Shown: piece after piece, positions 52,516-61,301 of the stretch | Numbering within the stretch: the first letter of the stretch is position 1 | Layout of the letters: each line of letters begins with the position of its first letter | Assembly: GCA_040429635.1 (NCBI GenBank) | Contig: CP158972.1 | Span: 2,924,001 to 2,988,000, forward strand | Direction: 5' to 3' | Length of the DNA stretch: 64,000 nt | Source: Tamlana crocina | Lineage (GTDB): Bacteria; Bacteroidota; Bacteroidia; Flavobacteriales; Flavobacteriaceae | Notes under the pieces: model-generated | What the model saw: only the letters and a program-made list of their open reading frames with translations | Database searches by the model: none | What the model was told of the DNA's origin: nothing | Program-made: the position numbers and the translations under genes

Positions 52516-53528
52516 TTTATCTTTCTTGTTTTTTGTCCGTACCATTCCAAAGCCAAAACAATGGCCACGCCCAAAAGGATGAAACCAATGGCATAATAGG
52601 TTTCGGTTTGGGCTTCGGGGATATAACGTTGGTAGTTTTGTGTTACTTTTTGTCCGGCGGAATCGAGTATAAAACTGCCATCGGTGGCCGTTTTATAAAT
52701 GGTTTTTTTCCATGGCCATACTACACCCAGCGAGCCTATAATAAAACCAATAATAGAAGCCAATGTAATGCTTTTGTAGTGCTTTAATATATAACTGAGC
52801 GCATGTGAAAAGGTGACCAAACCCGTAACCGAACCTAAGGTGAAAACGGCGAGAACGGTGAGCATGCGTAATCGTTCGGTATTTTCGGTAAAACTGAAAT
52901 CGCCTTTAAAAATATCGGAAAAGGTATCGTACAAAGCGTTTACCGAATCGACCAAAAGCAGTACATAATTTCCTAAAAGAATGAGGATGAAAGACCCTGA
53001 AAAGCCAGGAAGTGTCATGCCCGAAACGCTAATGATTCCGCAGAAAAAAACAAACCATAAATTGTCGTTTTCCTTGGCGGGATTCAAAAAACTGATGCCA
53101 GCACCCAAAATAATGCCAATAGCCATGGCGGTGTAGGTTCTGTAATTCCAGTCCTTAAAATCTTTGTTGATGTAATAAATGGAACCGATAATCATTCCGA
53201 AGAAAACACTCCAAACGTAGAGTTCGTAATGTTCAATCAAATAGTCCAATAATTTCGAAACACTAAAATAACTGACCACCATTCCTAAGAAAAGGAGCCC
53301 CAAAAAGCGTCCATTAATGTATCTGTAAAAACTTTTGAAACGCCCGTTGATGAATAGCTTAAATGCTTTGCCGTTTACTTTTTTCAAGGAGTAAATAAAC
53401 TCTTCGTAAAAGCCAGCGACAAAAGCGACGACGCCACCAGAAACACCGGGCACTTTATTAGCCGCCCCCATGCCCAATCCTTTCAGGACTAAAAACAATC
53501 TGTCGCTAAATGTTCTGGTGCTTTGCAT
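52512..53528 (-). CDS. DUF368 membrane protein, copy 2 (putative undecaprenyl-phosphate transporter)
   Basis: A 338-residue polytopic protein with the DUF368 signatures GLGMGAANKVPGVSGGVVAF near residue 16 and ISVSGMTLPGFSGSFILILLGNY near 165. The two PG(F/V)SG repeats mark an inverted-repeat transporter fold. DUF368 proteins (PopT) have been reported to recycle undecaprenyl phosphate across the inner membrane. It is coupled to aroE by a 4-bp overlap and lies 2 bp after its paralogue. Confidence 0.87.
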   Translation of the reverse strand: MQSTRTFSDRLFLVLKGLGMGAANKVPGVSGGVVAFVAGFYEEFIYSLKKVNGKAFKLFINGRFKSFYRYINGRFLGLLFLGMVVSYFSVSKLLDYLIEHYELYVWSVFFGMIIGSIYYINKDFKDWNYRTYTAMAIGIILGAGISFLNPAKENDNLWFVFFCGIISVSGMTLPGFSGSFILILLGNYVLLLVDSVNALYDTFSDIFKGDFSFTENTERLRMLTVLAVFTLGSVTGLVTFSHALSYILKHYKSITLASIIGFIIGSLGVVWPWKKTIYKTATDGSFILDSAGQKVTQNYQRYIPEAQTETYYAIGFILLGVAIVLALEWYGQKTRKIK

Positions 53529-53530
53529 GT

Positions 53531-54466
53531 TTATTTTTTAGAGCCTAGCCGTTCAAGAATAAAAATAGTTAAAAAGCCTAAAATCATTAAAAATATAGCA
53601 AAAACGAGTTGATTATTGCCTTCAAAAGCCAACGGGGAGATACTTTCTTGCATCAATGGTGTTTTTATGCCTTTAGAATTGGTATGCCATGTCAACGTAT
53701 TTTTCCAAGGCCACACCCGGTTTAATGATCCAAAAATAAACCCTGTTAATACCGCTAAAGTAGCGTTATGGTAATTTTTAAAGAGCCATTTTAAAACATG
53801 ACTAAAGCTAAGTAGACCGATAACAGCACCAGAGATAAAAATGAGTAGTTTTTTAATATCAACGTCATGTATGGCGTTGCTCAAAGTTTTGTAAGCACCT
53901 AGAATAATTAAAATGAAAGAACCCGAAATGCCCGGCAAAATCATAGCACAGATGGCAATAGCACCGGCTAAAAATAGAAACCACATGTTTTCGTTTGTGG
54001 CCAAGGTTGGTAATTTGCTAATATAAAATGCCACGGCAGCACCAATTACAAAACTAAAAATGCTACCGATATTCCATTTAGTAACCTGTTTGCCCACAAA
54101 ATAAATACTGGCGATGATGAGCCCAAAAAAGAACGACCAAATTAAAATGGGATGATATTCCAAAAGATATTTTGCCATGCGCATAAACGATACGAAACTG
54201 ATAACGATTCCCGAAAGAAGAGCTACCAAAAAGTTACCATTTAATTGCTGCCAAAAAGGCTTAATCCCTTCTTTAAACAGGGTTTTAAATAGAGAGGCGT
54301 TGACATTGCTTATGGTGTCTATCAACTCTTCGTAAATGCCTGAAATAAATGCGATGGTGCCACCTGAAACCCCAGGAACGGCATCGGCGGCTCCCATGGC
54401 CAGCCCTTTTAATGAAATAACAAGATAGTCAATTAATCGTCTTTGCATACTCGGTTTTTTAAGCAA
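53531..54466 (-). CDS. DUF368 membrane protein, copy 1 (putative undecaprenyl-phosphate transporter)
   Basis: A 311-residue paralogue of the next gene, with GLAMGAADAVPGVSGGTIAF near residue 14 and CAMILPGISGSFILIILGAY near 170. The two copies are clearly diverged over most of their length, so the duplication is old. It may supply lipid carrier for the cell-wall and surface-glycan pathways encoded elsewhere in this window. Confidence 0.88.
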   Translation of the reverse strand: MLKKPSMQRRLIDYLVISLKGLAMGAADAVPGVSGGTIAFISGIYEELIDTISNVNASLFKTLFKEGIKPFWQQLNGNFLVALLSGIVISFVSFMRMAKYLLEYHPILIWSFFFGLIIASIYFVGKQVTKWNIGSIFSFVIGAAVAFYISKLPTLATNENMWFLFLAGAIAICAMILPGISGSFILIILGAYKTLSNAIHDVDIKKLLIFISGAVIGLLSFSHVLKWLFKNYHNATLAVLTGFIFGSLNRVWPWKNTLTWHTNSKGIKTPLMQESISPLAFEGNNQLVFAIFLMILGFLTIFILERLGSKK

Positions 54467-54501
54467 AAACCAAAGGTATGTATTTTACTTTAAAAGGTGG
54501 A

Positions 54502-55896
54502 TTAAAGATTGGCTTTAAGCAATTTTTTTACAGCTATTTTATTGATAACGTCTGGAAAAAGTTCGTCGAGAATAAAACTAAAATCTTCGTTGAGCTTTAA
54601 CGCATTTTTCAAGTAAAATATGCCTTTGTTGTTTTGATTTAGGGCAAAATGGGCACCAGCTAGGCGATATTCTATTTCGGCATTCTCTGGATAAAAATCC
54701 TGGGCTTGTTCCAAATTAAAAATGGCACCTTCCAATTCACCTAACTTAACCAATAAGTCGGCACGAGATAACCACGTATTCAATTCGTAGTTGCCCAATT
54801 CGAGGGTTTTTTTGAAACCACGTTCGGCTTCCTCGAATAAATTCAATCGTTGGTTTATTTGTGAGTAGAGTTTCCAATACTGCACATTTTCAGAATCGAT
54901 ATTAATGGCTTTATTTATGTAATACAGTGCTTTCTGAAAATTGTGTCTTTTCTTGTAGTATTTGGTGATGGCAATCCAACCTTTATCTAAAAGCGGGTCT
55001 TCGTGAACCGTTCTGTCGAAGTACTGCAAAGCCAATTCATCGTTTTTCAATCTTTCGTGACAATGGCCAATACGGAGTAAGGCGAACGAGGTAGGATCGT
55101 CCAATTTTAAGGTAACGGAATAGTTTTCAATGGCTTCTTCGTAACGTTTCAATTTTTCCAAAACTTTACCGCGCTCCAAATAAGCTCCAACAAAAGTGTC
55201 GTCTGAAATAATTGCAAAATCGAAGGCAGCGAGTGCTTTATCATAGTCCTTAAGCATAAGGTATTGCTTGCCCAATTGGTGCCAAGCTACTTCGCAATAC
55301 GGGTTTTTATCTAAAAACAAGTTTAAGTATGAAATGGCGTCTTCGTATTGATTCAGAAACTCGAAGCAATAAATAATGTTATAAAGCGCCGAATAGTCAT
55401 CGATATCGGCCTCAAGACATTTCATAAAATATTCCTTGGCGTTTTCGTATTCATCAAGGAAAAGGTATTCCATGCCAATTAAAGAATAGAGATCTACAAC
55501 ATCATCAGTGAGCGTTAAGGCTTTTTTCAATACCTCGATAGCTTTTTCGTGATTGTCTTGTTTTGAAAAAATATTGGCTTTTTGGATGTAGATTTCCTCG
55601 TTTGTAGAATCGATGTTATAAAGTTCATTCAGTAAGGCATCCGCCTCCTCTATTTTATCCTCAAAAACATAGACCTCCACTTTAAACAGTCTTAAGTTTA
55701 CTGAAGTAGGGTGCTGCCCCAATCCTAACTTAATGGCCTTTTTCGCCAAGGCTATTTTTCCTTGGTTAAGGTAATGGTGAATAATGTTTTCAAACTCTTC
55801 CGAATCAAAAAATAAAACATGATTTGTTTTCAACATTGATTCAAACTTGGTAAGCGGCAAATTGTTGTTGTCGTTATGACTAAACTCCATACGCAC
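54502..55896 (-). CDS. Tetratricopeptide repeat protein
   Basis: A 464-residue cytosolic protein made of about eleven TPR units (for example CEVAWHQLGKQYLMLKDYDK and FVGAYLERGKVLEKLKRYEE). No signal peptide. Such proteins upstream of DUF368/aroE occur in many flavobacteria and likely act as scaffolds. A start two codons downstream (MEFSHND) is also possible. Confidence 0.88.
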   Translation of the reverse strand: MRMEFSHNDNNNLPLTKFESMLKTNHVLFFDSEEFENIIHHYLNQGKIALAKKAIKLGLGQHPTSVNLRLFKVEVYVFEDKIEEADALLNELYNIDSTNEEIYIQKANIFSKQDNHEKAIEVLKKALTLTDDVVDLYSLIGMEYLFLDEYENAKEYFMKCLEADIDDYSALYNIIYCFEFLNQYEDAISYLNLFLDKNPYCEVAWHQLGKQYLMLKDYDKALAAFDFAIISDDTFVGAYLERGKVLEKLKRYEEAIENYSVTLKLDDPTSFALLRIGHCHERLKNDELALQYFDRTVHEDPLLDKGWIAITKYYKKRHNFQKALYYINKAINIDSENVQYWKLYSQINQRLNLFEEAERGFKKTLELGNYELNTWLSRADLLVKLGELEGAIFNLEQAQDFYPENAEIEYRLAGAHFALNQNNKGIFYLKNALKLNEDFSFILDELFPDVINKIAVKKLLKANL

Positions 55897-56039
55897 ATTT
55901 GTGAGGTTCTACTTGAATAAATTTAAGGTTCTATTTGTTTTTTATTGACTGTTTGGGCAAATGTTTTTAACAAAATAATCAACACTTATTTGGTTTTTGG
56001 GTTTTTTTATTTGATTTTCAGTGTGTTGAGGTTTGTGTT

Positions 56040-57230
56040 TCAACCATATATTTTGGTCAGAATTTCTAAAATGACCTTACAGCCATGTCTTATTTCTTCA
56101 TTCGAGATGGTTAATGGTGGCGTAATTCTTACTGCTTTAGGTTCGAAAAGGAGCCAAAAAAGAATTAATCCGGCATCTTGGCAGTCTAAAATGAGTTGAT
56201 TTGTAATTTCTGATGAAGGAAGGATGAAGGCGAGCATTAAGCCTTTCCCCCTTATTTCTTTGATTAGTGGATGGACTAAAAGCGACCTGAATAGTTGTTC
56301 TTTTTCAAGAGCTTGCTGCATTAAGTTACTTTCGGTAACTTCTTTTAATGTAGCCAAAGCTGAAGCAGCAATAACCGGGTGACCTCCAAATGTAGTGATA
56401 TGGCCCAATTTTGGGTTGTCTTGTAATAAATCCATTAATTCTTTGGAGGCTGTAAAAGCGCCAATGGGCATGCCGCCGCCCAAAGCTTTTCCGGTAACTA
56501 AAATATCGGGTTGGCAGTTGTAGTTTTCAAAACCGAAGAGTTTTCCAGTGCGGCCAATGCCAGGTTGAATTTCGTCTAAAATAAAAAGCGCACCGACTTT
56601 GTGGCATTGCTCCTGTACTTTTTTAAGATAATTGTTTTCGGGTTCAATAAAACCGGCTCCGCCTTGAATGGTTTCCAAAATAACACAAGCAGTTTTAGTG
56701 GTGATTTGGTCAAGCTCTACTTCGTTATTAAATTCAATGAATTTTACATCGGGCAACAATGGTCGGAAGGCTTGTTTACGTTCTTCGTAGCCCATAACGC
56801 TCATCGAGCCCATGGTATTACCGTGGTAGGCATTTTTGGCAGCGATTATTTCGGTTCGCCCCGTAGCTCGTTTGGCTAGTTTTAAGGCGCCCTCGATAGC
56901 CTCGGTGCCCGAATTGGTCAAATAGGTTTTTTCTAAAGGTTCGGGCAAATTTTTGGACAAAAGTTTGGTGAGTTCAACTGCTGGTTTTTGGATGTATTCT
57001 CCATAAACCATTACATGCATGTATTGGTCCAATTGCTTTTTTATGGCATCAATCACTTTGGGGTGGTTGTGCCCCAATGGTGTCGCTGAAACTCCTGCAA
57101 CAAAATCTAAATACGCTTTATTGTTGGTATCGTAAATAAATGAACCTTTGGCATGCGAGATTTCCATGGCCAAGGGATGGGGCGAGGTTTGTGCTTGGTA
57201 TTTTAGGAAGTCTTGTTGCATCTTAATCAA
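56040..57230 (-). CDS. Class III (ornithine/acetylornithine-type) aminotransferase
   Basis: PLP enzyme of 396 residues. Conserved parts are FVAGVSATPLGHNHPKVIDA, YLTNSGTEAIEGALKLAKRA, NAYHGNTMGSMSVMGYEERK, FILDEIQPGIGRTGKLFGFE and the PLP lysine in TGKALGGGMPIGA (about residue 249), then ITTFGGHPV. The exact substrate is not clear; it is not in an arginine operon. It starts inside the OstA-like gene's end (8-bp overlap). Confidence 0.9.
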   Translation of the reverse strand: MIKMQQDFLKYQAQTSPHPLAMEISHAKGSFIYDTNNKAYLDFVAGVSATPLGHNHPKVIDAIKKQLDQYMHVMVYGEYIQKPAVELTKLLSKNLPEPLEKTYLTNSGTEAIEGALKLAKRATGRTEIIAAKNAYHGNTMGSMSVMGYEERKQAFRPLLPDVKFIEFNNEVELDQITTKTACVILETIQGGAGFIEPENNYLKKVQEQCHKVGALFILDEIQPGIGRTGKLFGFENYNCQPDILVTGKALGGGMPIGAFTASKELMDLLQDNPKLGHITTFGGHPVIAASALATLKEVTESNLMQQALEKEQLFRSLLVHPLIKEIRGKGLMLAFILPSSEITNQLILDCQDAGLILFWLLFEPKAVRITPPLTISNEEIRHGCKVILEILTKIYG

Positions 57231-59373
57231 TCAATTTTATCAATGCTGGAGACCAAAGTAAAAAATCATCGTCTTCGTCTATTCCTATTAGTACAGCTCT
57301 TAGGTTATTGTTGTCTTGGTCTTTTTGGGAGGTTACGGTATGTTTTTTCCAATATTTAGTCAGAGTAACTTCCGAGCTCACATAGTTGGAGTAATCTCCA
57401 CCAGCTTCTTGGAGTTTTAAGGATATTGTGCCTTCTCCCTTTAACCAGACAGAAAATTCAAAAGTTCCAGTTTTTTCTTCCAGTGTTTGAATAATACACC
57501 TATAGCTATATGTTTTGTCCGTTTTGGTTTCAAGCTTTTGTGATATTTTATCTCCGTTGGGAGCAATTTCGTTCACATTAAGAACTCTGAGACCAACTTT
57601 ATTCCAAATATTTGACTCATAATTATTAGGGAATTTTAACAAATTATTTTCTTTACTGGCTATAATACTTGAACTGATAAGCGTTGGGGAGATTTGGCCC
57701 GCCTGCTCAATCCGTTCCATCATGGCTTCGTTGAAAAAGGCATCTTGCGGCACATAATCATCCAGTCCTTTTATAGTGGGGAGATTGTAAGGTTCGTCAT
57801 CCTTAAATAAATCCTCAACACTTTTTGGGCGTTCTTCTTCCCGCCAGTCGAAGCCTTTTAGAAATTTTTCCTTTTCGGGATATTTTGATTCTGGATATAA
57901 ATTGCCGTCCACTTGGTTTAGTCTGGTGTATTCTTCAATATCTCCGTTTGAAAAAAGCATCGAAATACTGCCCGATTTAGCTTTGTCGATACCAATAAGT
58001 TCTTGTTTGTCGTTACGGGCATAGAAAATAGATTGTGCATTTTTGGTAATATCAACTTGACGCAATTGGTTTTCATCATTAAAAAGACCGACCAAACTTA
58101 AACCATTAATTTGGTTGTACCCCGTTTTGCTAATGGTATCCTGACTGATGATAAACGCGTTGTTAAAAACCAACAACGAATCAATTTTTTCGGTTTCGTT
58201 ATTCGAAATTAAATGGATGGTATCGCCCGTCATTTGGTTTTCCATATTCCATAAAACGGGTTTGCGATTCACTGAAAATTTATCGCCGGTTGTAAATTTG
58301 CCTATGTTAATCAATTTCGTGAGGCCCGTTTTTTGGTTGGAGTAAATGGAATCGGCCTTACCGCTCATATCCGACTTATACATTTTTGCACCATAGTAAG
58401 CATTGATAATGCGGTTTTCGGGTTTTCCGGTCACCATAATTTTATCGGCGTGTATGTAAACAGAATCGTTTTCCTGAACCGTAATCGCCAATGCGCGTTT
58501 GGTAATGAAAACCGAATCTTTTTCTTTGAACACCTCGGCATAGTGTCCTTTAATGACACTGTTGTTAATGGTGTCGGTGACTTTTATATTGTTGGTTGCC
58601 GAAGCAAAACTTTTGGCGTCATCAAAATAGAGGCTGTCGCCTTCAATAATACGTTTATCGTAATCGATTTTGGCGTTTTTTAGGGCGTAGCCCACGTTGT
58701 TTTCGGTATCGTAAAAGCCCTTTTCGCAGTAGGTTTTGCTAGTTTCAGTGGTGATGGTGGATGGTCCGAATAAATAAGCATGCCCTGTATCGGAATAAAA
58801 ATCGAAGTAATTGGAATTGATGGTCGATTCGTCATTTACCAAAACCACATCCTCAACGAATTGATATTTTTTTTGAGCCATGAAGTAACGACCAATTTTA
58901 CTGGTAATCGTCCCAGAGGAATCTTTTACCACGGTGCCACCACTTTTATAAAAGGCCTGTTCGTTCAGTTTATCAAAATAAAGCGTATCGGTAGTTATAG
59001 TTGAATTTGGGTCGGTTAAAACCACATCGCCATGGGCAAAGGCCAACTCGGTAATGCCACTGTATTCCACGTATTTTGAAGCCATATTTATGGTGTCGCC
59101 TTGTTTGATGACTACATTTCCGTAGGCTTCAATAAAATTTTCCTGACTGTAATGAATCGCTTTGTCGCACCACATGTTGGCACCATTGTGCTCAACGTGA
59201 ACTTGCTGGGCATCGTCGCGGGTCAATATTTTTGCGCCAGGGTATTGCTCTTCGTCAATGGTCAGTTTTCCGGCATATTCAATTTGGATTTTCTTTTTGG
59301 TTTGTCCGTAAAAAAGATTCGTTGTAACTAAACCCAATAAAAGTGTGAAAAGTAAAACCTGCAGTTTGTTCAA
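57223..59373 (-). CDS. OstA/LptA-like protein with C-terminal CBM-like extension
   Basis: An envelope protein of 716 residues. Preferred start is the TTG at 59373, giving a signal peptide NKLQVLLFTLLLGLVTTNLF; a TTG seven codons earlier falls inside a -7 promoter box. Residues up to about 555 are repeated OstA/LptA strands (QVHVEHNGANMWCDKAIHY, YGNVVIKQGDTINMASKYV), as in lipopolysaccharide-transport proteins. The rest (57223 to about 57702) adds about 158 residues with TGTFEFSVWLKGEGTISLKL and SSEVTLTKYWKKHTVT, resembling CBM-type beta-sandwiches of phage structural proteins. I recall this family normally ending near FNEAMMERIE. Confidence 0.82.
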   Translation of the reverse strand: MNKLQVLLFTLLLGLVTTNLFYGQTKKKIQIEYAGKLTIDEEQYPGAKILTRDDAQQVHVEHNGANMWCDKAIHYSQENFIEAYGNVVIKQGDTINMASKYVEYSGITELAFAHGDVVLTDPNSTITTDTLYFDKLNEQAFYKSGGTVVKDSSGTITSKIGRYFMAQKKYQFVEDVVLVNDESTINSNYFDFYSDTGHAYLFGPSTITTETSKTYCEKGFYDTENNVGYALKNAKIDYDKRIIEGDSLYFDDAKSFASATNNIKVTDTINNSVIKGHYAEVFKEKDSVFITKRALAITVQENDSVYIHADKIMVTGKPENRIINAYYGAKMYKSDMSGKADSIYSNQKTGLTKLINIGKFTTGDKFSVNRKPVLWNMENQMTGDTIHLISNNETEKIDSLLVFNNAFIISQDTISKTGYNQINGLSLVGLFNDENQLRQVDITKNAQSIFYARNDKQELIGIDKAKSGSISMLFSNGDIEEYTRLNQVDGNLYPESKYPEKEKFLKGFDWREEERPKSVEDLFKDDEPYNLPTIKGLDDYVPQDAFFNEAMMERIEQAGQISPTLISSSIIASKENNLLKFPNNYESNIWNKVGLRVLNVNEIAPNGDKISQKLETKTDKTYSYRCIIQTLEEKTGTFEFSVWLKGEGTISLKLQEAGGDYSNYVSSEVTLTKYWKKHTVTSQKDQDNNNLRAVLIGIDEDDDFLLWSPALIKLID

Positions 59374-59391
59374 AATGAAAAATATTTGTCG

Positions 59392-59399
59392 CAAAAATA
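59392..59399 (-). promoter_or_regulatory. Candidate -7 box (TATTTTTG) for the OstA-like gene
   Basis: TAnnTTTG match on the minus strand, 18 bp before the TTG at 59373. It overlaps the alternative upstream TTG at 59394, arguing against that start. Confidence 0.4.
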
Positions 59400-59533
59400 A
59401 CGATTAAAATGTTGTTTTATGATAGAACAACAAAAAACGCTCCAAATTTTTCTGTCAATAAATTGAAGGGAATCAGTAGATGTTGGAGGTTGTAATTGGC
59501 AGCGATTTTTTTCGTCTATTGGGTGAGAAGTGC

Positions 59534-59541
59534 TAATTTTG
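59534..59541 (+). promoter_or_regulatory. Candidate -7 box (TAATTTTG) for the rhodanese gene
   Basis: TAnnTTTG match 25 bp before the rhodanese ATG. A TTG occurs upstream but at too short a spacing (12 bp). Confidence 0.4.
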
Positions 59542-59566
59542 TAAAGAACAATATTAATTAAAATAC

Positions 59567-59884
59567 ATGGAAGATTTAACACAAGAAGAGTGGGCGGAAC
59601 AATTGGCAAACGACGACAATGCAGTGGTTTTGGACGTAAGAACCGATGATGAAGTTGCAGAAGGCATTATACCTAACGCCATTCATATTGATATTTATAA
59701 AGGCCAGGAATTTATTAATGAAATTGAAGAACTGGACAAAAGTAAAAACTACTACGTGTACTGCCGTTCGGGTAACCGCAGTGGAAAGGCTTGCCAAATA
59801 ATGGAGCAACTCGGTTTTGAAAACGCCTATAACCTGGAAGGCGGTATGCTGGAGTGGACCGGTGATGTAGTTGACAAAACGTAA
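59567..59884 (+). CDS. Rhodanese-like domain protein
   Basis: A 105-residue single-domain sulfurtransferase. Opening segment VVLDVRTDDEVAEGIIPNAIHID, active-site loop YCRSGNRSGKA with catalytic Cys near residue 65, and C-terminal AYNLEGGMLEWTG are typical. No signal peptide, so it acts in the cytosol. A strong terminator follows. Confidence 0.93.
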   Translation: MEDLTQEEWAEQLANDDNAVVLDVRTDDEVAEGIIPNAIHIDIYKGQEFINEIEELDKSKNYYVYCRSGNRSGKACQIMEQLGFENAYNLEGGMLEWTGDVVDKT

Positions 59885-59893
59885 CTTTTTACA

Positions 59894-59920
59894 AAGGCAA
59901 CCAAACACAGGTTGCCTTTT
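59894..59920 (+). terminator. Terminator of the rhodanese gene
   Basis: Stem AAGGCAACC/GGTTGCCTT with a 7-nt loop and a following T-run, 10 bp after the stop codon. Confidence 0.9.
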
Positions 59921-60194
59921 TCATTTTTTATCTATTGAAACTCAATAATTATGGGCTTGAATTTTAGGGATATATAGCTTTAAACTTTAAAAATACATTA
60001 CTTTACTTTCTTTTTCAAAAAGAACTTTATCCTTTACATTCAACTACTTTTTAAGTCATTCACCTTTTTTATTTTTTTAAGGAATGCTGTTTTTTTAGTT
60101 TTACGCATCATTTACTAATTAATAGCAAAATACTTAAATGATTTTTGATATATTTTCAGTTATCAAGGTTTATAGGTTAATAATTTTAAAAAAC
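59921..60194. other. Gene-free AT-rich spacer
   Basis: About 270 bp of very AT-rich DNA with poly-T stretches between the rhodanese terminator and the next gene. I see no hairpin, repeat or convincing promoter pair, though the promoter of the next gene should lie here. Confidence 0.5.
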
Positions 60195-60464
60195 ATGGAA
60201 AACGGATTCGTTATTTTAGGAATAATAGCCCTCTTGTTTTTGAGTATGTACGGGTATTCGTATTTATCGGTTTACCGCGAAAAAATCAAGCAAAACCGCG
60301 AAAAGAAGGAAGAACTCGAAAAACAGGAACTTAGGCGTCAAAAACGGTTGGCATATCAGGCTATGATTGACGAAAAAGTTGAAAAATTCAATAAACGGAA
60401 AGAAGAAATTCAACACGAATTAATGTTGCTCGAAAAGATAAAGAACAAGCAACAAGTTAGTTAG
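60195..60464 (+). CDS. Small membrane-anchored coiled-coil protein
   Basis: An 89-residue protein from the ATG at 60195 (MENGFVILGIIALLFLSMYG). One N-terminal membrane helix is followed by a highly charged helical tail (REKIKQNREKKEELEKQEL and KFNKRKEEIQHELMLLEKIK) predicted to be a coiled coil in the cytosol. An earlier in-frame ATG at 60138 would add a second hydrophobic stretch and is less likely. Not recognised. Confidence 0.65.
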   Translation: MENGFVILGIIALLFLSMYGYSYLSVYREKIKQNREKKEELEKQELRRQKRLAYQAMIDEKVEKFNKRKEEIQHELMLLEKIKNKQQVS

Positions 60465-60487
60465 TCCACTTAATTTTCTTTCATCAA

Positions 60488-60521
60488 AAAACCCGTATAA
60501 ATGCTAATTTATACGGGTTTT
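60488..60521. terminator. Bidirectional terminator between convergent genes
   Basis: A perfect 15-bp stem AAAACCCGTATAAAT/ATTTATACGGGTTTT with a 4-nt loop, T-rich on both strands. It lies between the plus-strand coiled-coil gene and the minus-strand DUF3995 gene. Confidence 0.93.
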
Positions 60522-60552
60522 TTATTTTGGCCAGCCAACTTTTTTAAAACAG

Positions 60553-60966
60553 CTAAAGTTGAATTGCTATTCCAACTGCACCAATAAATAAACAAAGAGG
60601 GGAATATAATTTTGTGTCTAGTTTTGCAAAATTCGTTTTATTTACGCTTTTGAAAAAACCAACATATTTAAACTCGCCAATGGCTCTTAAAATAAATATT
60701 ATTGGTATTATCCATCCGCCATATTCAAGAAGCCAATTCGGCAGAATGTTTTCAGTCATCCCAGATTTAAAAATGTAAAAAATGCCAAACAGTGTCAATC
60801 CAGTTCCAACTATCGCGCTATCTATTTTTTTAGGGTTTAATACTCTTTCGCCACTTTCCTTTGTAGGTAGTGATTCCGCAAAACCGAATGTTCCTCCAGC
60901 TACCCAATTAAAATGAATCGCCCCAAGTGTAATAAGTACTATGCTTAATGAAATTGTTAAAATCAT
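60553..60966 (-). CDS. DUF3995 membrane protein
   Basis: A 137-residue inner-membrane protein with four helices (ILTISLSIVLITLGAIHFNW, AIVGTGLTLFGIFYIF, WIIPIIFILRAIGEF, LCLFIGAVGIAI). IHFNWVAGG and LRAIGEFKYVGFFK are the DUF3995 signatures. Function unknown. Confidence 0.85.
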   Translation of the reverse strand: MILTISLSIVLITLGAIHFNWVAGGTFGFAESLPTKESGERVLNPKKIDSAIVGTGLTLFGIFYIFKSGMTENILPNWLLEYGGWIIPIIFILRAIGEFKYVGFFKSVNKTNFAKLDTKLYSPLCLFIGAVGIAIQL

Positions 60967-61093
60967 ATATTTTTCAGTTCATACTTTTCAAACAGACAAC
61001 AGACGGTGGTTTTTGGTTAAACACGAAAATAGTTGTAATGATAAATATAGTAATAAATCGTAGTGTTTAACAGAACTGTTTTTAAAAAAAACG

Positions 61094-61142
61094 AACCCCT
61101 TCAATTTACAGGCAATTCAAGGGGTTTCTGTGGAGTCGTAGG
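61094..61142 (-). repeat. Inverted, diverged copy of the ssrA 3' end and terminator
   Basis: Read on the minus strand this runs cctacgactccaca, then gaaaccccttgaatt, then a hairpin partner taaatt.aaggggtt. The ssrA region reads cctccgactccaca-taaaccccttgaattt and the same hairpin. About six differences occur over 48 bp. It has no tmRNA body, so it looks like an attachment-site copy or a relic of an element that used the ssrA 3' end. It lies in an otherwise gene-free 335-bp spacer. Confidence 0.75.
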
Positions 61143-61248
61143 TTGCTGAATTTAATACATTTTAACATAATTATATATAAGCGAAACACATAAAAACAGT
61201 TGTTTTCACAGGGATTGTTTATGTTTTTTATAAAAATGAATAGAGGTC

Positions 61249-61270
61249 GGTAGTGTGATACTACCTTTTT
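61249..61270 (+). terminator. Orphan plus-strand terminator-like hairpin
   Basis: Stem GGTAGT/ACTACC with a 5-nt loop followed by five T on the plus strand. No plus-strand gene precedes it, so it may end an unseen small RNA or be a relic. Confidence 0.4.
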
Positions 61271-61301
61271 AAGCCAAAATTATTTCTTAAATACTTTTAC
61301 T

